A stretch of 64,000 bases of DNA from Ruminococcus flavefaciens 007c (GCF_000571935.1 NZ_ATAX01000025.1:124001-188000); one strand, 5' to 3'; positions 26,657 to 35,613 are shown, counted from the first letter of the stretch. Program-made: numbers and translations. Notes: generated from the letters alone by a model not told the origin.

Positions 26657-26854
26657 TTATTGTCTTTCCTTCTTATCTGTCTCACCCTGAAGTACGGCGA
26701 CGATAAATCTCCCCCTGTCAAATCCTGATGATGCTATATACGCATCTGCCTGTTTTTTAGATGCGAAACGTCTTGCAAACTCTACATGATAGACGAAAAA
26801 GCGCGATGAAACAACATATGTGCCGTCAGTCAGATGCTTGATTATCCATTTCAT
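26657..26854 (-). CDS. Small protein of unknown function (65 residues)
   Basis: Not recognised. The protein begins MKWIIKHLTDGTYVVSS and is basic, with alternating aromatic residues (YVVSSRFFVYHVEFARRF) and an ASKKQADAYIASSGF segment of the kind seen in small SPOR-like or DUF-type folds. It lies between the YdcF-like gene (12 bp) and the acyl-CoA synthetase fusion (20 bp), all on the same strand, so it is probably co-transcribed with both. No membrane segment or signal peptide. Confidence 0.6.
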   Translation of the reverse strand: MKWIIKHLTDGTYVVSSRFFVYHVEFARRFASKKQADAYIASSGFDRGRFIVAVLQGETDKKERQ

Positions 26855-26866
26855 GCAATTCCGCTC

Positions 26867-27628
26867 CTATCCGAAAAGCTTGTAATACGTCACTCCGAAC
26901 CATTCTCTGACCCAGTAAGTGGGAAGCAGATACCATGAAGCTGTACCTGAGATGTTGCAGGCCTCTATCCCGTATTTCTCAGCTATCATTTCAGCACGTA
27001 GCTGATGGAAATTATCTGTGACTATGGTTATCTTTTCGGGAAGTCCGTTATCCTTGATGATCTTTTTGGAAAAGCGCAGGTTTTCCTCGGTATTTACAGA
27101 CTTATCCTCCATAAAAATGCGTTCGGGAGCTATTCCCTTTTCCACAAGGCAATCCTTCATGCACTTTGCCTCGCTGATGATCTCGTCGCTGCCCTGCCCT
27201 CCCGATACCACAGCATATACGCCATCATGAGCGGAAAGGTATTCATAAGCGGCATCGATACGCCGGCTGAGCATAAGGCTCGGAGCTCCGTCCCTGACCT
27301 TGCAGCCGAGCACAACTACTGTTGTATTCTCGTCTTCGGGAGGATCATTGGCCTCTTTTATCATAAAAACACTTATGACAACAGCAAGAACTATCCCGAA
27401 AACCACCGCAAGCCCGGCAAGTACAAGAAATATCTTTCCCCGGGCCGAGCCCAGACACCTTTCGATAAAGGCTGAAAACCTTCCCCAGAAAAAGAAAATC
27501 AGAGAAAGTGCAGCCGATACTGCCATTCCCGCGCCGTTTCCGAGATTAATGATACCAACGAAAACAGGCGCTGCAAACAGCAGAAACAGTCCCATGAACA
27601 AAAGGGCTGGGATTATTTTTATGTCCAT
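26867..27628 (-). CDS. YdcF/SanA-like DUF218 membrane protein
   Basis: DUF218 (ElyC/SanA/YdcF) family, 253 residues, implicated in envelope integrity in other bacteria, activity uncertain. Two or three N-terminal hydrophobic helices (within residues 5-90) are followed by the conserved domain with VVLGCKVRDGAPSLMLSRRI, AVVSGGQGSDE, EDKSVNTEENLRFS and ITIVTDNFHQLRA. The domain probably faces outward. It follows the PHP gene by 10 bp. Confidence 0.9.
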   Translation of the reverse strand: MDIKIIPALLFMGLFLLFAAPVFVGIINLGNGAGMAVSAALSLIFFFWGRFSAFIERCLGSARGKIFLVLAGLAVVFGIVLAVVISVFMIKEANDPPEDENTTVVVLGCKVRDGAPSLMLSRRIDAAYEYLSAHDGVYAVVSGGQGSDEIISEAKCMKDCLVEKGIAPERIFMEDKSVNTEENLRFSKKIIKDNGLPEKITIVTDNFHQLRAEMIAEKYGIEACNISGTASWYLLPTYWVREWFGVTYYKLFG

Positions 27629-27638
27629 TTTAACCTCA

Positions 27639-28475
27639 TCACTTCATGCTTGCAGCAAGTTTGAGTATTCTGTCAAGATTTTCCTTTGTTGTGACCTCGC
27701 TTCCCAGATGTGTAGGAACTTTATTGTAAAGTCCGTGGAAGTCCGAACCGCCAGTTTCTATGAGGCCGTATTTCTTGGCAATTGCAGAAAGCTCACTGCG
27801 GCATTTCTTGTCTGCCGAAAAATGTCCAACCTCGACGCCGTCGATCTTTCCGTTTCTTGCAAGCTCCTCAAGAAGCTCGATATTATCGTACTGTGCGGGA
27901 TGAGCCATAACAGCAACTCCCTTAGCGGTATGTATCAGGTCAATAACAAAATTCACGTCAGGGTATTCGCGCTCAACATAACACGAACCATTCTTTGGAT
28001 TGAAGAGCTCACGGTCAAGATCGCCGTAAAATTCAAGAGCATAGCCGTAATCAATAAGAGCACGCATAATATGCTGCTTGAATATACTCTTTGACGCAGT
28101 GGTACGCTTCAGTATGCTTTCCTGGGTAATAGGGAAATTCTCCATTACCTTCTCGATCATTTCCTTGGAGCATTCTTTTCTTATCTCGCAGGATTTCAGG
28201 CACAGACCTTCGAGCCTGTTGGGCTTTGAGGGAGCATAGCAAAGAATGTGAACCTTGCTGTTTCTTGCCTTGTCCCATGCAGAGAGCTCAACGCCGTGGA
28301 GTATCTTTACTCCTGCACGCTCGCCCAGAACATCGGCTCTTGAAAATGAAGCCATGGTATCATGGTCTGTTATCGACAACCAGTCGATGTTCATACGCTT
28401 TGCCTGTGCAATGACATCCTCAATACCAAGAGAACCATCGGAAAGCGTTGTGTGACAGTGTAAATCGCAAATCAT
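27639..28475 (-). CDS. PHP domain metal-dependent phosphoesterase
   Basis: Cytosolic PHP-fold phosphoesterase (278 residues), resembling the RNase AM/YciV-type group that acts on 3',5'-bisphosphonucleotides or short RNA ends. Metal-binding motifs are DLHCHTTLSDGS at the N-terminus, SITDHDT, AHPAQYDN and GGSDFHG near the C-terminus. The exact substrate is an inference. First gene of the operon that continues with the YdcF-like gene, with a near-consensus promoter upstream. Confidence 0.88.
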   Translation of the reverse strand: MICDLHCHTTLSDGSLGIEDVIAQAKRMNIDWLSITDHDTMASFSRADVLGERAGVKILHGVELSAWDKARNSKVHILCYAPSKPNRLEGLCLKSCEIRKECSKEMIEKVMENFPITQESILKRTTASKSIFKQHIMRALIDYGYALEFYGDLDRELFNPKNGSCYVEREYPDVNFVIDLIHTAKGVAVMAHPAQYDNIELLEELARNGKIDGVEVGHFSADKKCRSELSAIAKKYGLIETGGSDFHGLYNKVPTHLGSEVTTKENLDRILKLAASMK

Positions 28476-28593
28476 ACATAACCTTCTTTCGCCGCAAAAA
28501 AGACGCGGCAGGATTTTTTTTCATTGTATTGAAATGGCACATTTTTAGAACATAGTCGCATAAATTACCGTGATAGTAATAATAACGCTAATA

Positions 28594-28622
28594 ATTATAT
28601 CACAATTCATTTACAATTTCAA
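28594..28622 (-). promoter_or_regulatory. Sigma-A promoter of the PHP operon
   Basis: Minus strand TTGAAA (28617-28622), 17-bp spacer, TATAAT (28594-28599). The leader of about 110 nt contains a GCCGC/GCGGC hairpin (28491-28509) shortly before the start codon. Confidence 0.8.
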
Positions 28623-28686
28623 GCTTTTTACACTAATTTTCACATTTCTATCATTTATAATTAAATAAAGGTATATTTAACAGCTA

Positions 28687-29508
28687 TCAAAGAAGAGAAT
28701 AAAGCTCGCTTTTTCTGAATCCGGTCTCCTTTGCAACTGCCTTGCAGGCCTCCGTAGGTTTCTCGCCCATACTGATAAGCTTGTTGACCTGCTCCATAGC
28801 CTGTTCAATGGTAAGCTCGCCGTCGGAGTTCTCCCGGGCACCTTCCAGAACAAGCACAAATTCTCCGCGCGGCTCGTTGAGAACGTAATACTCGACCGCT
28901 TCGGAAAGCGTAAGTCTGAGGACTTCCTCGTGTATCTTCGTAAGCTCACGGCACAGTGAGATCCTTCTGTCGCCTCCGAAAAACTCCGCAAGATCGGAAA
29001 GGGTATTCTTCAGCTTATGAGGCGCCTCATAAAAAACCATTACCGCAGTCTCATCCCTGAGCTTTTCGAGTCTCTCTCTGCGCTCCTTTTTGGGTACGGG
29101 GAGAAAGCCTTCAAATGTGAATCTGCGGGTACTTAGTCCCGACACTGAAACTGCAGAGACCACAGCGCTCGGACCAGGAATCACCTTAATGTCTATCCCG
29201 CTCTCGGCGCACATCTTCACCAACACCTCTCCGGGATCGGATATGCAGGGCATACCTGCATCTGTCACGATACCGCAGCTCTCCCCAGCAAGCAGCCTGT
29301 CGATTATCTTCTGCGCATCAGCCTTTGAGCTGTGCTCATGAAAGCTCACAAGAGGTTTTTTTATCTCAAAGCGATTCAGCAGCTTCAGTGTAACGCGGGT
29401 ATCCTCCGCACATATAAAATCCACTGCCGCCAGAGTATCCAGCTGACGCAGAGTAACGTCCTCAAGATTTCCTATCGGCGTGCCGATCACAAAAAATGTT
29501 CCGCTCAT
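28687..29508 (-). CDS. rsmI: 16S rRNA (cytidine(1402)-2'-O)-methyltransferase
   Basis: RsmI, a SAM-dependent tetrapyrrole-methylase-fold enzyme that 2'-O-methylates C1402 of 16S rRNA. The 273 residues begin with the diagnostic FFVIGTPIGNLEDVTLRQ, followed by CAEDTRVTLKLL, GIVTDAGMPCISDPG and FEGFLPVPKKERRERL. It overlaps the TrmN6-like methyltransferase gene by 4 bases, the same pairing seen in Bacillus (yabB/yabC). Confidence 0.96.
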   Translation of the reverse strand: MSGTFFVIGTPIGNLEDVTLRQLDTLAAVDFICAEDTRVTLKLLNRFEIKKPLVSFHEHSSKADAQKIIDRLLAGESCGIVTDAGMPCISDPGEVLVKMCAESGIDIKVIPGPSAVVSAVSVSGLSTRRFTFEGFLPVPKKERRERLEKLRDETAVMVFYEAPHKLKNTLSDLAEFFGGDRRISLCRELTKIHEEVLRLTLSEAVEYYVLNEPRGEFVLVLEGARENSDGELTIEQAMEQVNKLISMGEKPTEACKAVAKETGFRKSELYSLL

Positions 29509-30227
29509 GGCTGCTCCTTTCCTGTGTCATATATTTTCTGCAATTCCTCTGAAAAACCGTTCTCGCTGCGTATGTAGAGCTGCGGCTCCACCTTCATAAA
29601 GGGCTTGGAGCCCTTCTTGCCCTCAATAAGGAAAAGCCACGGTGCTTCATCGGCATTTTTCGATACAAAGCGAAGCCTTTTGGGCTCGATATCATGGCAT
29701 TTCATGGCGTATATTACATCGCTGAGCCTTTCGGGACGGTTGCAGACGCAGAGCCTTCCGCCGAATTTCAGCAGCTTCTGAGCTGCGGCACATACATCGT
29801 CTATAGTGCAGAGTATCTCGTGACGGGCTATTTTCTGCGCTGTTATAACACTCTGGAAGCCTGCGTTGTTCACCTTGTAGGGCGGATTGCAGGTCACAAG
29901 ATCAAGCTGTCCGAGGGGAGCTCCCTCCCAGAGTTCTTTCAGATCCGCACATATTGGGACAATTCCGGTAGTTTCGCTCTTTTCAAGACCGAGACGAAGC
30001 TGCTCTATGGCGCCCTCCTGTATGTCAACTGCATATATTACCTGCGGAGGCATTTTCTTCTGCATTATGAGCGGTATTATACCGCAGCCCGTCCCAAGGT
30101 CGCAAACTTTGTACTTTGCGCGGTACTGTGAAAAGTCCGCCAGCAGAAAGGCGTCTGTGCCGAAACGGTGGTCACTGCTGGCACAGACATATATCTTATC
30201 AGTTAACTTTTCGTATTTGTATTCCAT
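29505..30227 (-). CDS. TrmN6-like tRNA1(Val) adenine-N6 methyltransferase
   Basis: Class I SAM methyltransferase of the YfiC/TrmN6 (YabB) group, 240 residues. The SAM-binding motif CDLGTGCGIIPL and the N6-adenine catalytic motif NPPYKVN are plain. The E. coli homologue methylates A37 of tRNA1(Val); the Firmicutes role is inferred. It is translationally coupled to rsmI by overlap and follows the isochorismatase-GNAT gene by 11 bp. Confidence 0.9.
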   Translation of the reverse strand: MEYKYEKLTDKIYVCASSDHRFGTDAFLLADFSQYRAKYKVCDLGTGCGIIPLIMQKKMPPQVIYAVDIQEGAIEQLRLGLEKSETTGIVPICADLKELWEGAPLGQLDLVTCNPPYKVNNAGFQSVITAQKIARHEILCTIDDVCAAAQKLLKFGGRLCVCNRPERLSDVIYAMKCHDIEPKRLRFVSKNADEAPWLFLIEGKKGSKPFMKVEPQLYIRSENGFSEELQKIYDTGKEQP

Positions 30228-30238
30228 TTTTCTCCTTT

Positions 30239-31243
30239 TTATCTTCTCATCATTACAATATATTCTGTAGTTCCTTCTTCAAGCTTTCTTGTATCCGTAA
30301 GGTGAAAACCATGCGCTTCATAGAAGTGTACAGCATCAATATTCTTTTCAATTGTCCAGAGAAAACTGACCGGATAGTTTTCTTTGGCATATTTTATCAA
30401 TTCAGAACCGACTCCTTGACCCTGAAAGAAATGATCAACGTATAATTCAAGGATTTCTTCTTTCTCTATGCGGATAAGCCCTTTTATTATCCCGTCATCG
30501 TACAGAAACATATTGTCCAGAAATCCATTTTCAATGTACTTTTTAGCGACAGGTATTACTTGCAATTCTCCAAATGAGTATGCGTCGTCATTAAATATCG
30601 AGCGATACTTCATTCGTTTTGCAAATACAAGGATCTCCGCGATTCTCGAAGCGTCTTCTTCTGTAGCCCTTCTGATTTGCGTCTTATTAACTCTTATAAA
30701 CTTCGGTTTATCTTTTGGATTGCGTATCATATCAAGGGCTTCCGCCATATCAATGCACTTTGCGTACCTGTTCTTCCACATGAATTCGTTGTAATAGCAG
30801 TAGGTCTGCTCTGCTGTCATAAAATCATTATCAAAGGTGGAATTGCAGAATTCGGGAACTATCATCTCAAAGCCGTTCTCAAAACCGCATTTTACTGTGG
30901 CATCAATGCAGTAATCCGTCTGCAAACCTGTGACTATGAGCCTTTTCACGCCTTTTTTCTGCAGATATTCAAGGAGTCCGCTGTCACGAAATGGACTGTT
31001 CACGTACTTGTCGAATATGCGCTCCCCTGCTTCGGGAGCAAATCCGCTGTATACATCAAAGCCCTCATTGCCCATTGAAAGCGGCTTTCCCTCGCCGTCA
31101 TCGTGGCGGACATATATAACCTCGACGCCGAATTTTCGCGCTTCAGCAATAAGCGTGCGGACGTTTTCCGTGAATCTGTCAAAGGCATAGAGCCTGTCGT
31201 TGGTTATAAGCTCCTGCGCATCTATAACAAGCAGTGCGGTCAT
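30239..31243 (-). CDS. Isochorismatase-like hydrolase fused to GNAT acetyltransferase
   Basis: A 334-residue fusion. Residues 1-180 are an isochorismatase/nicotinamidase-fold cysteine hydrolase with the triad Asp8 (VIDAQ), Lys79 (DKYVNSPF) and Cys112 (TDYCIDAT). Residues about 187-334 are a GNAT domain with the acetyl-CoA loop LYVDHFFQGQGVGSELIKYA and VHFYEAHGF. Each domain is a normal size and there is no stop between them. Substrates are unknown; hydrolysis of an amide followed or preceded by acetylation is conceivable. It overlaps mnmA by 4 bases (ATGA). Confidence 0.88.
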   Translation of the reverse strand: MTALLVIDAQELITNDRLYAFDRFTENVRTLIAEARKFGVEVIYVRHDDGEGKPLSMGNEGFDVYSGFAPEAGERIFDKYVNSPFRDSGLLEYLQKKGVKRLIVTGLQTDYCIDATVKCGFENGFEMIVPEFCNSTFDNDFMTAEQTYCYYNEFMWKNRYAKCIDMAEALDMIRNPKDKPKFIRVNKTQIRRATEEDASRIAEILVFAKRMKYRSIFNDDAYSFGELQVIPVAKKYIENGFLDNMFLYDDGIIKGLIRIEKEEILELYVDHFFQGQGVGSELIKYAKENYPVSFLWTIEKNIDAVHFYEAHGFHLTDTRKLEEGTTEYIVMMRR

Positions 31244-32316
31244 TTTATTGTACCTCCGCCGACTACAATGTCTCCGTCATATATAACAACAGCCTGACCG
31301 CTGGTCACAGCTCTCTGCGGCTCGTCAAACTCCACCATATACTCACCGTTTCCGAGATATGAGACTAACGCAGGCTGCTCCTTCTGACTGTAGCGGGTCT
31401 TTGCGGTCACGCGCATGGGAGCTTCCAGCTTTTCAACGGAAATAAGGTTGAAATCGTCAGCAATAAGACTTTTCGTATACAGATCGGACTCCAGTCCGAG
31501 AGTCACAGTATTTGCGGCGATGTCCTTTTTCACAACATAGGCAGGGTGTCCGAGAGCTATTCCCAGTCCCTTGCGCTGGCCTATGGTGTAATTTATGATG
31601 CCCTTGTGCTCACCGAGAACTTTGCCATCCATGTCCACAAAGCTTCCACAGGGCGTGTCACAGCCTGTAAATCTACGGATAAAGGCAGCATAATCGCCGT
31701 CTGGCACAAAGCATATGTCCTGACTGTCTGGCTTTTGTGAATTAACAAGCCCTGCCGACTCCGCCTTCTCTCTTACCTGTTTTTTTTCAAGTCCTCCCAG
31801 AGGAAACAGAGTATACGAAAGCTGCTCCTGTGTCAGAGCATAAAGCACATAGGTCTGATCCTTGCTTCGGTCGGCAGGCCTTTTCAGAAGGTAGCGCCCC
31901 TTATCCTCATCGTACTCGTTCACAGCATAATGCCCCGTAGCTATGTAGTCGTAGCCCAGCTCCATTGCTCTCCGCAGCATCTTGTCGAACTTCACATGGC
32001 GATTGCACTCTATGCACGGATTAGGCGTCCTTCCGCATAAATAGCTGTCTGCAAACTGCTTCATGACGTATTCGCGGAAGTTATCTTTGAAATTGAAAAC
32101 TATATGTTCAAAGCCCAGACGATATGCCACACTTCTTGCGTCCTCAACATCCGAAAGAGCACAGCAGGTCTTTCCCTCCTTCTGCGCTTCGGAAATATCC
32201 TCATCCGAAAAGAGCTTCAGCGTTACGCCCATGACCTCATAGCCCATGTCACGAAGCATCATAGCCGCGACGGAACTGTCAACGCCTCCGCTCATTCCAA
32301 CCATTACCTTTTTCAT
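31240..32316 (-). CDS. mnmA: tRNA 2-thiouridine(34) synthase MnmA
   Basis: ATP-dependent thiouridylase that makes s2U at the wobble position of Lys, Glu and Gln tRNAs. The 358 residues have the PP-loop MSGGVDSSVAAMML, the first catalytic cysteine in NPCIECN, the second in DSQDICFVPDGDY, and the C-terminal barrel domains. The sulfur relay partner (a cysteine desulfurase) is not adjacent. It follows the HAD gene after a short hairpin-bearing gap and precedes the isochorismatase-GNAT gene with overlap. Confidence 0.97.
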   Translation of the reverse strand: MKKVMVGMSGGVDSSVAAMMLRDMGYEVMGVTLKLFSDEDISEAQKEGKTCCALSDVEDARSVAYRLGFEHIVFNFKDNFREYVMKQFADSYLCGRTPNPCIECNRHVKFDKMLRRAMELGYDYIATGHYAVNEYDEDKGRYLLKRPADRSKDQTYVLYALTQEQLSYTLFPLGGLEKKQVREKAESAGLVNSQKPDSQDICFVPDGDYAAFIRRFTGCDTPCGSFVDMDGKVLGEHKGIINYTIGQRKGLGIALGHPAYVVKKDIAANTVTLGLESDLYTKSLIADDFNLISVEKLEAPMRVTAKTRYSQKEQPALVSYLGNGEYMVEFDEPQRAVTSGQAVVIYDGDIVVGGGTIK

Positions 32317-32341
32317 TCATATGCTCCTTCTAAAACAGCAG

Positions 32342-32360
32342 GGGCGAACAATGTTCGCCC
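32342..32360 (-). promoter_or_regulatory. Intercistronic hairpin before mnmA
   Basis: Perfect 8-bp stem (32342-32349 with 32353-32360) with a 3-base loop at the end of the HAD gene; no U-tract follows closely, so it may be a weak attenuator or stabiliser. Confidence 0.45.
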
Positions 32361-33007
32361 TAAAATATGCTTATGATCTCATCAAGGGATCTTATATAGT
32401 AATCGGAAAGCTCCTTTATCCTCGGTGCGTCAGCCTCAGCAACCGGGTCATAAACTCCGCACACAGAAAAGCCTGCCCCGAGGGCAGTCTCGATACAGTG
32501 CAGTGAATCCTCAACTACGAGAGTCTCTTCAGGTGATGAGCCCAGTCTTTCAGAGCCTCCCAGAAAAATATCAGGAAAATTCTTTCCCGCAGGATATTCC
32601 TCATCAGTCAGCAGGAAACGGAACCTATCATACACTCTGCAGCGTTTCAGGGCAGCAACAGCAAGACCCTTGTAAGTGGCGGTAGCAATACCATAAGGAA
32701 TATTGCAGCTGTCAAGAAAATCAAGCACCTCTCCCGCATAAGGCTTCAGAGGTATCTGCTCCTCATAACGCTGACGTACCATGTCCTCTATCCGCCATAT
32801 AACGTACTCCTTGGTGCATTTCAGCCCGAACCTGTCTATGAAATACTGGGAGGATTCGTCAACAGTCATCTTCTTGACAACATCGGATACCTCCGGAGGA
32901 GGATCGGTTATGCCGTTCTCTATAAGAAATTCACGGTCAATGCTGCTCCATACAGTCATGGAGTCAAGCAATGTGCCATCAAGATCAAAAATAACGCCCT
33001 TTATCAA
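32360..33007 (-). CDS. HAD superfamily phosphatase (beta-phosphoglucomutase-like)
   Basis: Haloacid dehalogenase hydrolase, subfamily IA, 215 residues. Motif I is FDLDGTLLDSM, then the helical cap (about 20-85), YGIATAT (motif II), AGKNFPDIFLGG (motif III) and LVVEDSLHCIETALGAG (motif IV). It resembles sugar-phosphate phosphatases or mutases; substrate unknown. The frame is open far upstream within the C39 gene, but homology begins at a TTG (33007-33005) located one base after that gene's stop and preceded by AGGACAGGA, so a TTG start is proposed. Confidence 0.85.
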   Translation of the reverse strand: MIKGVIFDLDGTLLDSMTVWSSIDREFLIENGITDPPPEVSDVVKKMTVDESSQYFIDRFGLKCTKEYVIWRIEDMVRQRYEEQIPLKPYAGEVLDFLDSCNIPYGIATATYKGLAVAALKRCRVYDRFRFLLTDEEYPAGKNFPDIFLGGSERLGSSPEETLVVEDSLHCIETALGAGFSVCGVYDPVAEADAPRIKELSDYYIRSLDEIISIF

Positions 33008-33008
33008 A

Positions 33009-34175
33009 TCATTCCTGTCCTTCCTTGTCAGCTGCATTATCATAACTGTAATCTTCGTTTTTTTCCTCGTGTGTTTCAGGCTCTTCACGGGACACATCCT
33101 CGTGAGCATCGTCAGGAGACTCGGGAACTTCTTCCACCGGAGAAGGCTCATTCTGCTCCTCACGCTGCTTATCTTCTTCAGCGCGCCTATTCTCCTCCTC
33201 GGCACGGCGTTTTTCCTCCTCCGCAGCCTTTTTCTTTGACTCCTCTTCGGTTTTTTTACGCTCTGCCTCTTCTGCCTTGCGACGTGCCTCTTCCTCCTCA
33301 GCCTTTTTTCTTTCAGCCTTGTTCCTGCTTAAAAAAGCCGACTGCGGCTTGTCCTTTATTTCTACGTAATTTCCGCCTGTGTCCGCATTTCCGCATATTA
33401 CCACAGCCTGTCTGCCCATGAGCTCATAGGAAGAACTGAACGCGGAAATATCGTACTTTCTGTTGCCCTTCAAAGGATCAGCCACATAAACTATATTTTC
33501 ATCAAGGTCATATCCGCACAAGGTAACACAGTGCTGGAAATCGTTGAACCACATCTCCTCATCGTCCATGATAACCCACCGAAGCATAGGCGGTGTACAT
33601 ATCAGGTCTATAGTCGTCCACACTATAACAGGTCTGTCGTTATTGAGCTGATAATAGAGTTCCTCAAGAGGACTGCCTGATAGATCCACCGCATAGCATG
33701 GTGAATCAATGGACTGAAAGTAATCATCGGCAGTCTGAACTATAACAGGCGAATAGCAGCCGAAGCCCTCGTCGGATTTCGGATCGCCTATGTAAGCGTT
33801 CTTCATGGTGGTCACGCCTGTATTATCCATAGGCAAGAACTCATCTGCCAGCTTGACCTTGTCAATATCGAAGCCGAGAAAATTAAGAGTCTGGCAAAGC
33901 GCCGTTATTTCGCAGCCCGTAGGCAGTTCCGGCGTCTGCATGACTGTTTTGAAGCCTTGTATAACATACTTTTTAGGAAGCTTTTCTCCCTTGGGATAGC
34001 TTATATCAAGGGTAAAATGTTCCGTAACAGGTTCAGATACTGCTGCTCCGCCCGTATTACTGTCGGAAGCCGCTTCTGTTTCCGAGCTCATAAGAGTCAC
34101 TGTATCACCGCATGATGTAAGTGCTATGCAGGCAGCAGCCGCCGCAACCGCCTTCCTGAGAGTATCTCGCTTCAT
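33009..34175 (-). CDS. C39-like peptidase family lipoprotein with charged tail
   Basis: Secreted or surface lipoprotein of 388 residues. The N-terminus MKRDTLRKAVAAAAACIALTSC ends in a lipobox Cys. The central domain (about 65-265) is peptidase C39-like (PF13529 type) with the catalytic Cys in PTGCEITALCQTLNFLG, the His in FQHCVTLCGYD and the Asp in VYVADPLKG. The last about 110 residues are a Lys/Glu/Arg heptad-like coiled coil (for example EEEARRKAEEAERKK) followed by a Pro/Glu/Asp-rich acidic end, unusual for this family and perhaps wall-spanning or wall-binding. Natural substrate unknown. Confidence 0.85.
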   Translation of the reverse strand: MKRDTLRKAVAAAAACIALTSCGDTVTLMSSETEAASDSNTGGAAVSEPVTEHFTLDISYPKGEKLPKKYVIQGFKTVMQTPELPTGCEITALCQTLNFLGFDIDKVKLADEFLPMDNTGVTTMKNAYIGDPKSDEGFGCYSPVIVQTADDYFQSIDSPCYAVDLSGSPLEELYYQLNNDRPVIVWTTIDLICTPPMLRWVIMDDEEMWFNDFQHCVTLCGYDLDENIVYVADPLKGNRKYDISAFSSSYELMGRQAVVICGNADTGGNYVEIKDKPQSAFLSRNKAERKKAEEEEARRKAEEAERKKTEEESKKKAAEEEKRRAEEENRRAEEDKQREEQNEPSPVEEVPESPDDAHEDVSREEPETHEEKNEDYSYDNAADKEGQE

Positions 34176-34180
34176 TCGTA

Positions 34181-35374
34181 TTACTCCATATCTATCATAA
34201 TTTTCGCCTTGTAATCTTTCTGGGCGGAAGTTACTGTCTCCAGCGCAAGACCGTATATATCCGATGCTCTGATCTCAAGCTCGGCAAAGCGCTCGGCTGT
34301 ATCGCTGATCTGAGAAAGCTTGGCGATGGACGATGCAAAAGGTATTTTTGCTTTTTCCTTGGCACGGGCAAGTATTTCCCTTCCTCTCTCATTGAAGGCC
34401 AGTATCCTGCCGTAAGGCGGTAAATGCTCCATATCCTCCTTTGTTATGCCGATAAGGAGTGCAAGCATGATACGCCTTATCCTCGCCATCGTATACCTCT
34501 TTGTCTTTACCGTAAAAAGCAGCTCGTCCAGCGAACCCGCCATTCTTGCACCGTAGATCCTGTGTTCAAGCCCCTGTCCTACGTCACATATCCGTGCTAT
34601 CTCCTCCACAGAGCAGGTGCGGAGCTTATACAGTATAACTCTTTCAAGCCGGCTGAGCGAAGCCGTTTCCCCTTTTGATACTGCCGCGGCCACAGCTGCC
34701 GACCATTCGGGAGTTGTAAGCTCGTCAATATCGCTGCCGTTATCTATCATTTCACGTATAAGAGAGGCGCTGGCAAAGCCGCCTTCAGCTGTCATGCTGT
34801 CGTGGGATGCCTTTTCACGCTTCAGTGTAAATACGCTCATATCCGAGCCAAGTCTTTTCAGTGCCCTGATATACTCGGTTGCAAGAGTATTGTTAGGCTC
34901 TGCGATAATATCAGCAGCTTCGGGATCATATCCCCTGACAACGGAATTCAGGGCTCTCGGATAGGTATAACCCTTCTCCATTATCTGCCTTATCTCATCG
35001 GCGTGTGTAACAGCCGCAAGATCCACCGTTTCCATGGCCTTTCTGAGCTTTTCAGCGTCTCCGCATTCACTTCCGAAGGAGATTTCATCGACAGCGCCCA
35101 GAGAATCCAGGAGACTTACAGCTCCCAGAGCGAAATTCTCCGCCGAGGAAAGACTGTATTGTACGGGCAGCTCTATGACCAGATCAGCGCCGGAACGCAC
35201 GGCAAGCCTTGCTCTCTCTAGCTTGTCCATAATGGCAGTATCACCTCTCTGGACAAAGTTGCCGCTCATGACAGCAGCAATGTGTGTTGCGCCGTTTTTA
35301 CGTGTTTTTCTGATATGATAAAGATGTCCGTTATGGAATGGATTATACTCACAGATTATACCGCTGACTTTCAT
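34181..35374 (-). CDS. tmcAL: tRNA(Met) cytidine acetate ligase TmcAL
   Basis: Nucleotidyltransferase-fold enzyme (formerly YlbM) that uses acetate and ATP to form N4-acetylcytidine at the wobble base of elongator tRNA(Met). The N-terminus MKVSGIICEYNPFHNGHLYH carries the HIGH-like HNGH motif; SGNFVQRGD and the C-terminal helical domain are present. The ATG at 35374, with GAGGT 6 nt before it, is preferred over an upstream TTG, giving 397 residues. The use of acetate is notable because ackA is its divergent neighbour. Confidence 0.93.
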   Translation of the reverse strand: MKVSGIICEYNPFHNGHLYHIRKTRKNGATHIAAVMSGNFVQRGDTAIMDKLERARLAVRSGADLVIELPVQYSLSSAENFALGAVSLLDSLGAVDEISFGSECGDAEKLRKAMETVDLAAVTHADEIRQIMEKGYTYPRALNSVVRGYDPEAADIIAEPNNTLATEYIRALKRLGSDMSVFTLKREKASHDSMTAEGGFASASLIREMIDNGSDIDELTTPEWSAAVAAAVSKGETASLSRLERVILYKLRTCSVEEIARICDVGQGLEHRIYGARMAGSLDELLFTVKTKRYTMARIRRIMLALLIGITKEDMEHLPPYGRILAFNERGREILARAKEKAKIPFASSIAKLSQISDTAERFAELEIRASDIYGLALETVTSAQKDYKAKIMIDME

Positions 35375-35547
35375 TGTACTACCTCTTTCCTTTAATTTCA
35401 ATGTTTTTCTGTAAATTTTTATCTACTCTACATATTATTTAATGATTTCGGCACCGTTTTAGGTGTTTTGCAACAGTAAAACAGGCATTTTCGCATTATT
35501 AAAGGCAAAAAATGCCTTCATCAGAGAGTTTTTTTGAAAAAAAGGAC

Positions 35548-35575
35548 TTGCAATTTTTCAAAAATAGTATATAAT
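35548..35575 (+). promoter_or_regulatory. Sigma-A promoter of ackA
   Basis: TTGCAA (35548-35553), 16-bp spacer, TATAAT (35570-35575), about 38 bases before the ackA ATG, in a very AT-rich divergent region (35375-35613) shared with tmcAL. Confidence 0.7.
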
Positions 35576-35613
35576 AATATATGCAAAATATTTTTTGAAA
35601 GGAAATTACATAT

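Noticed and set aside
27300-28094. Open frame of 264 codons on the plus strand opposite the YdcF and PHP genes
   Set aside because: It spans the boundary of two conserved minus-strand genes and shows no family similarity.
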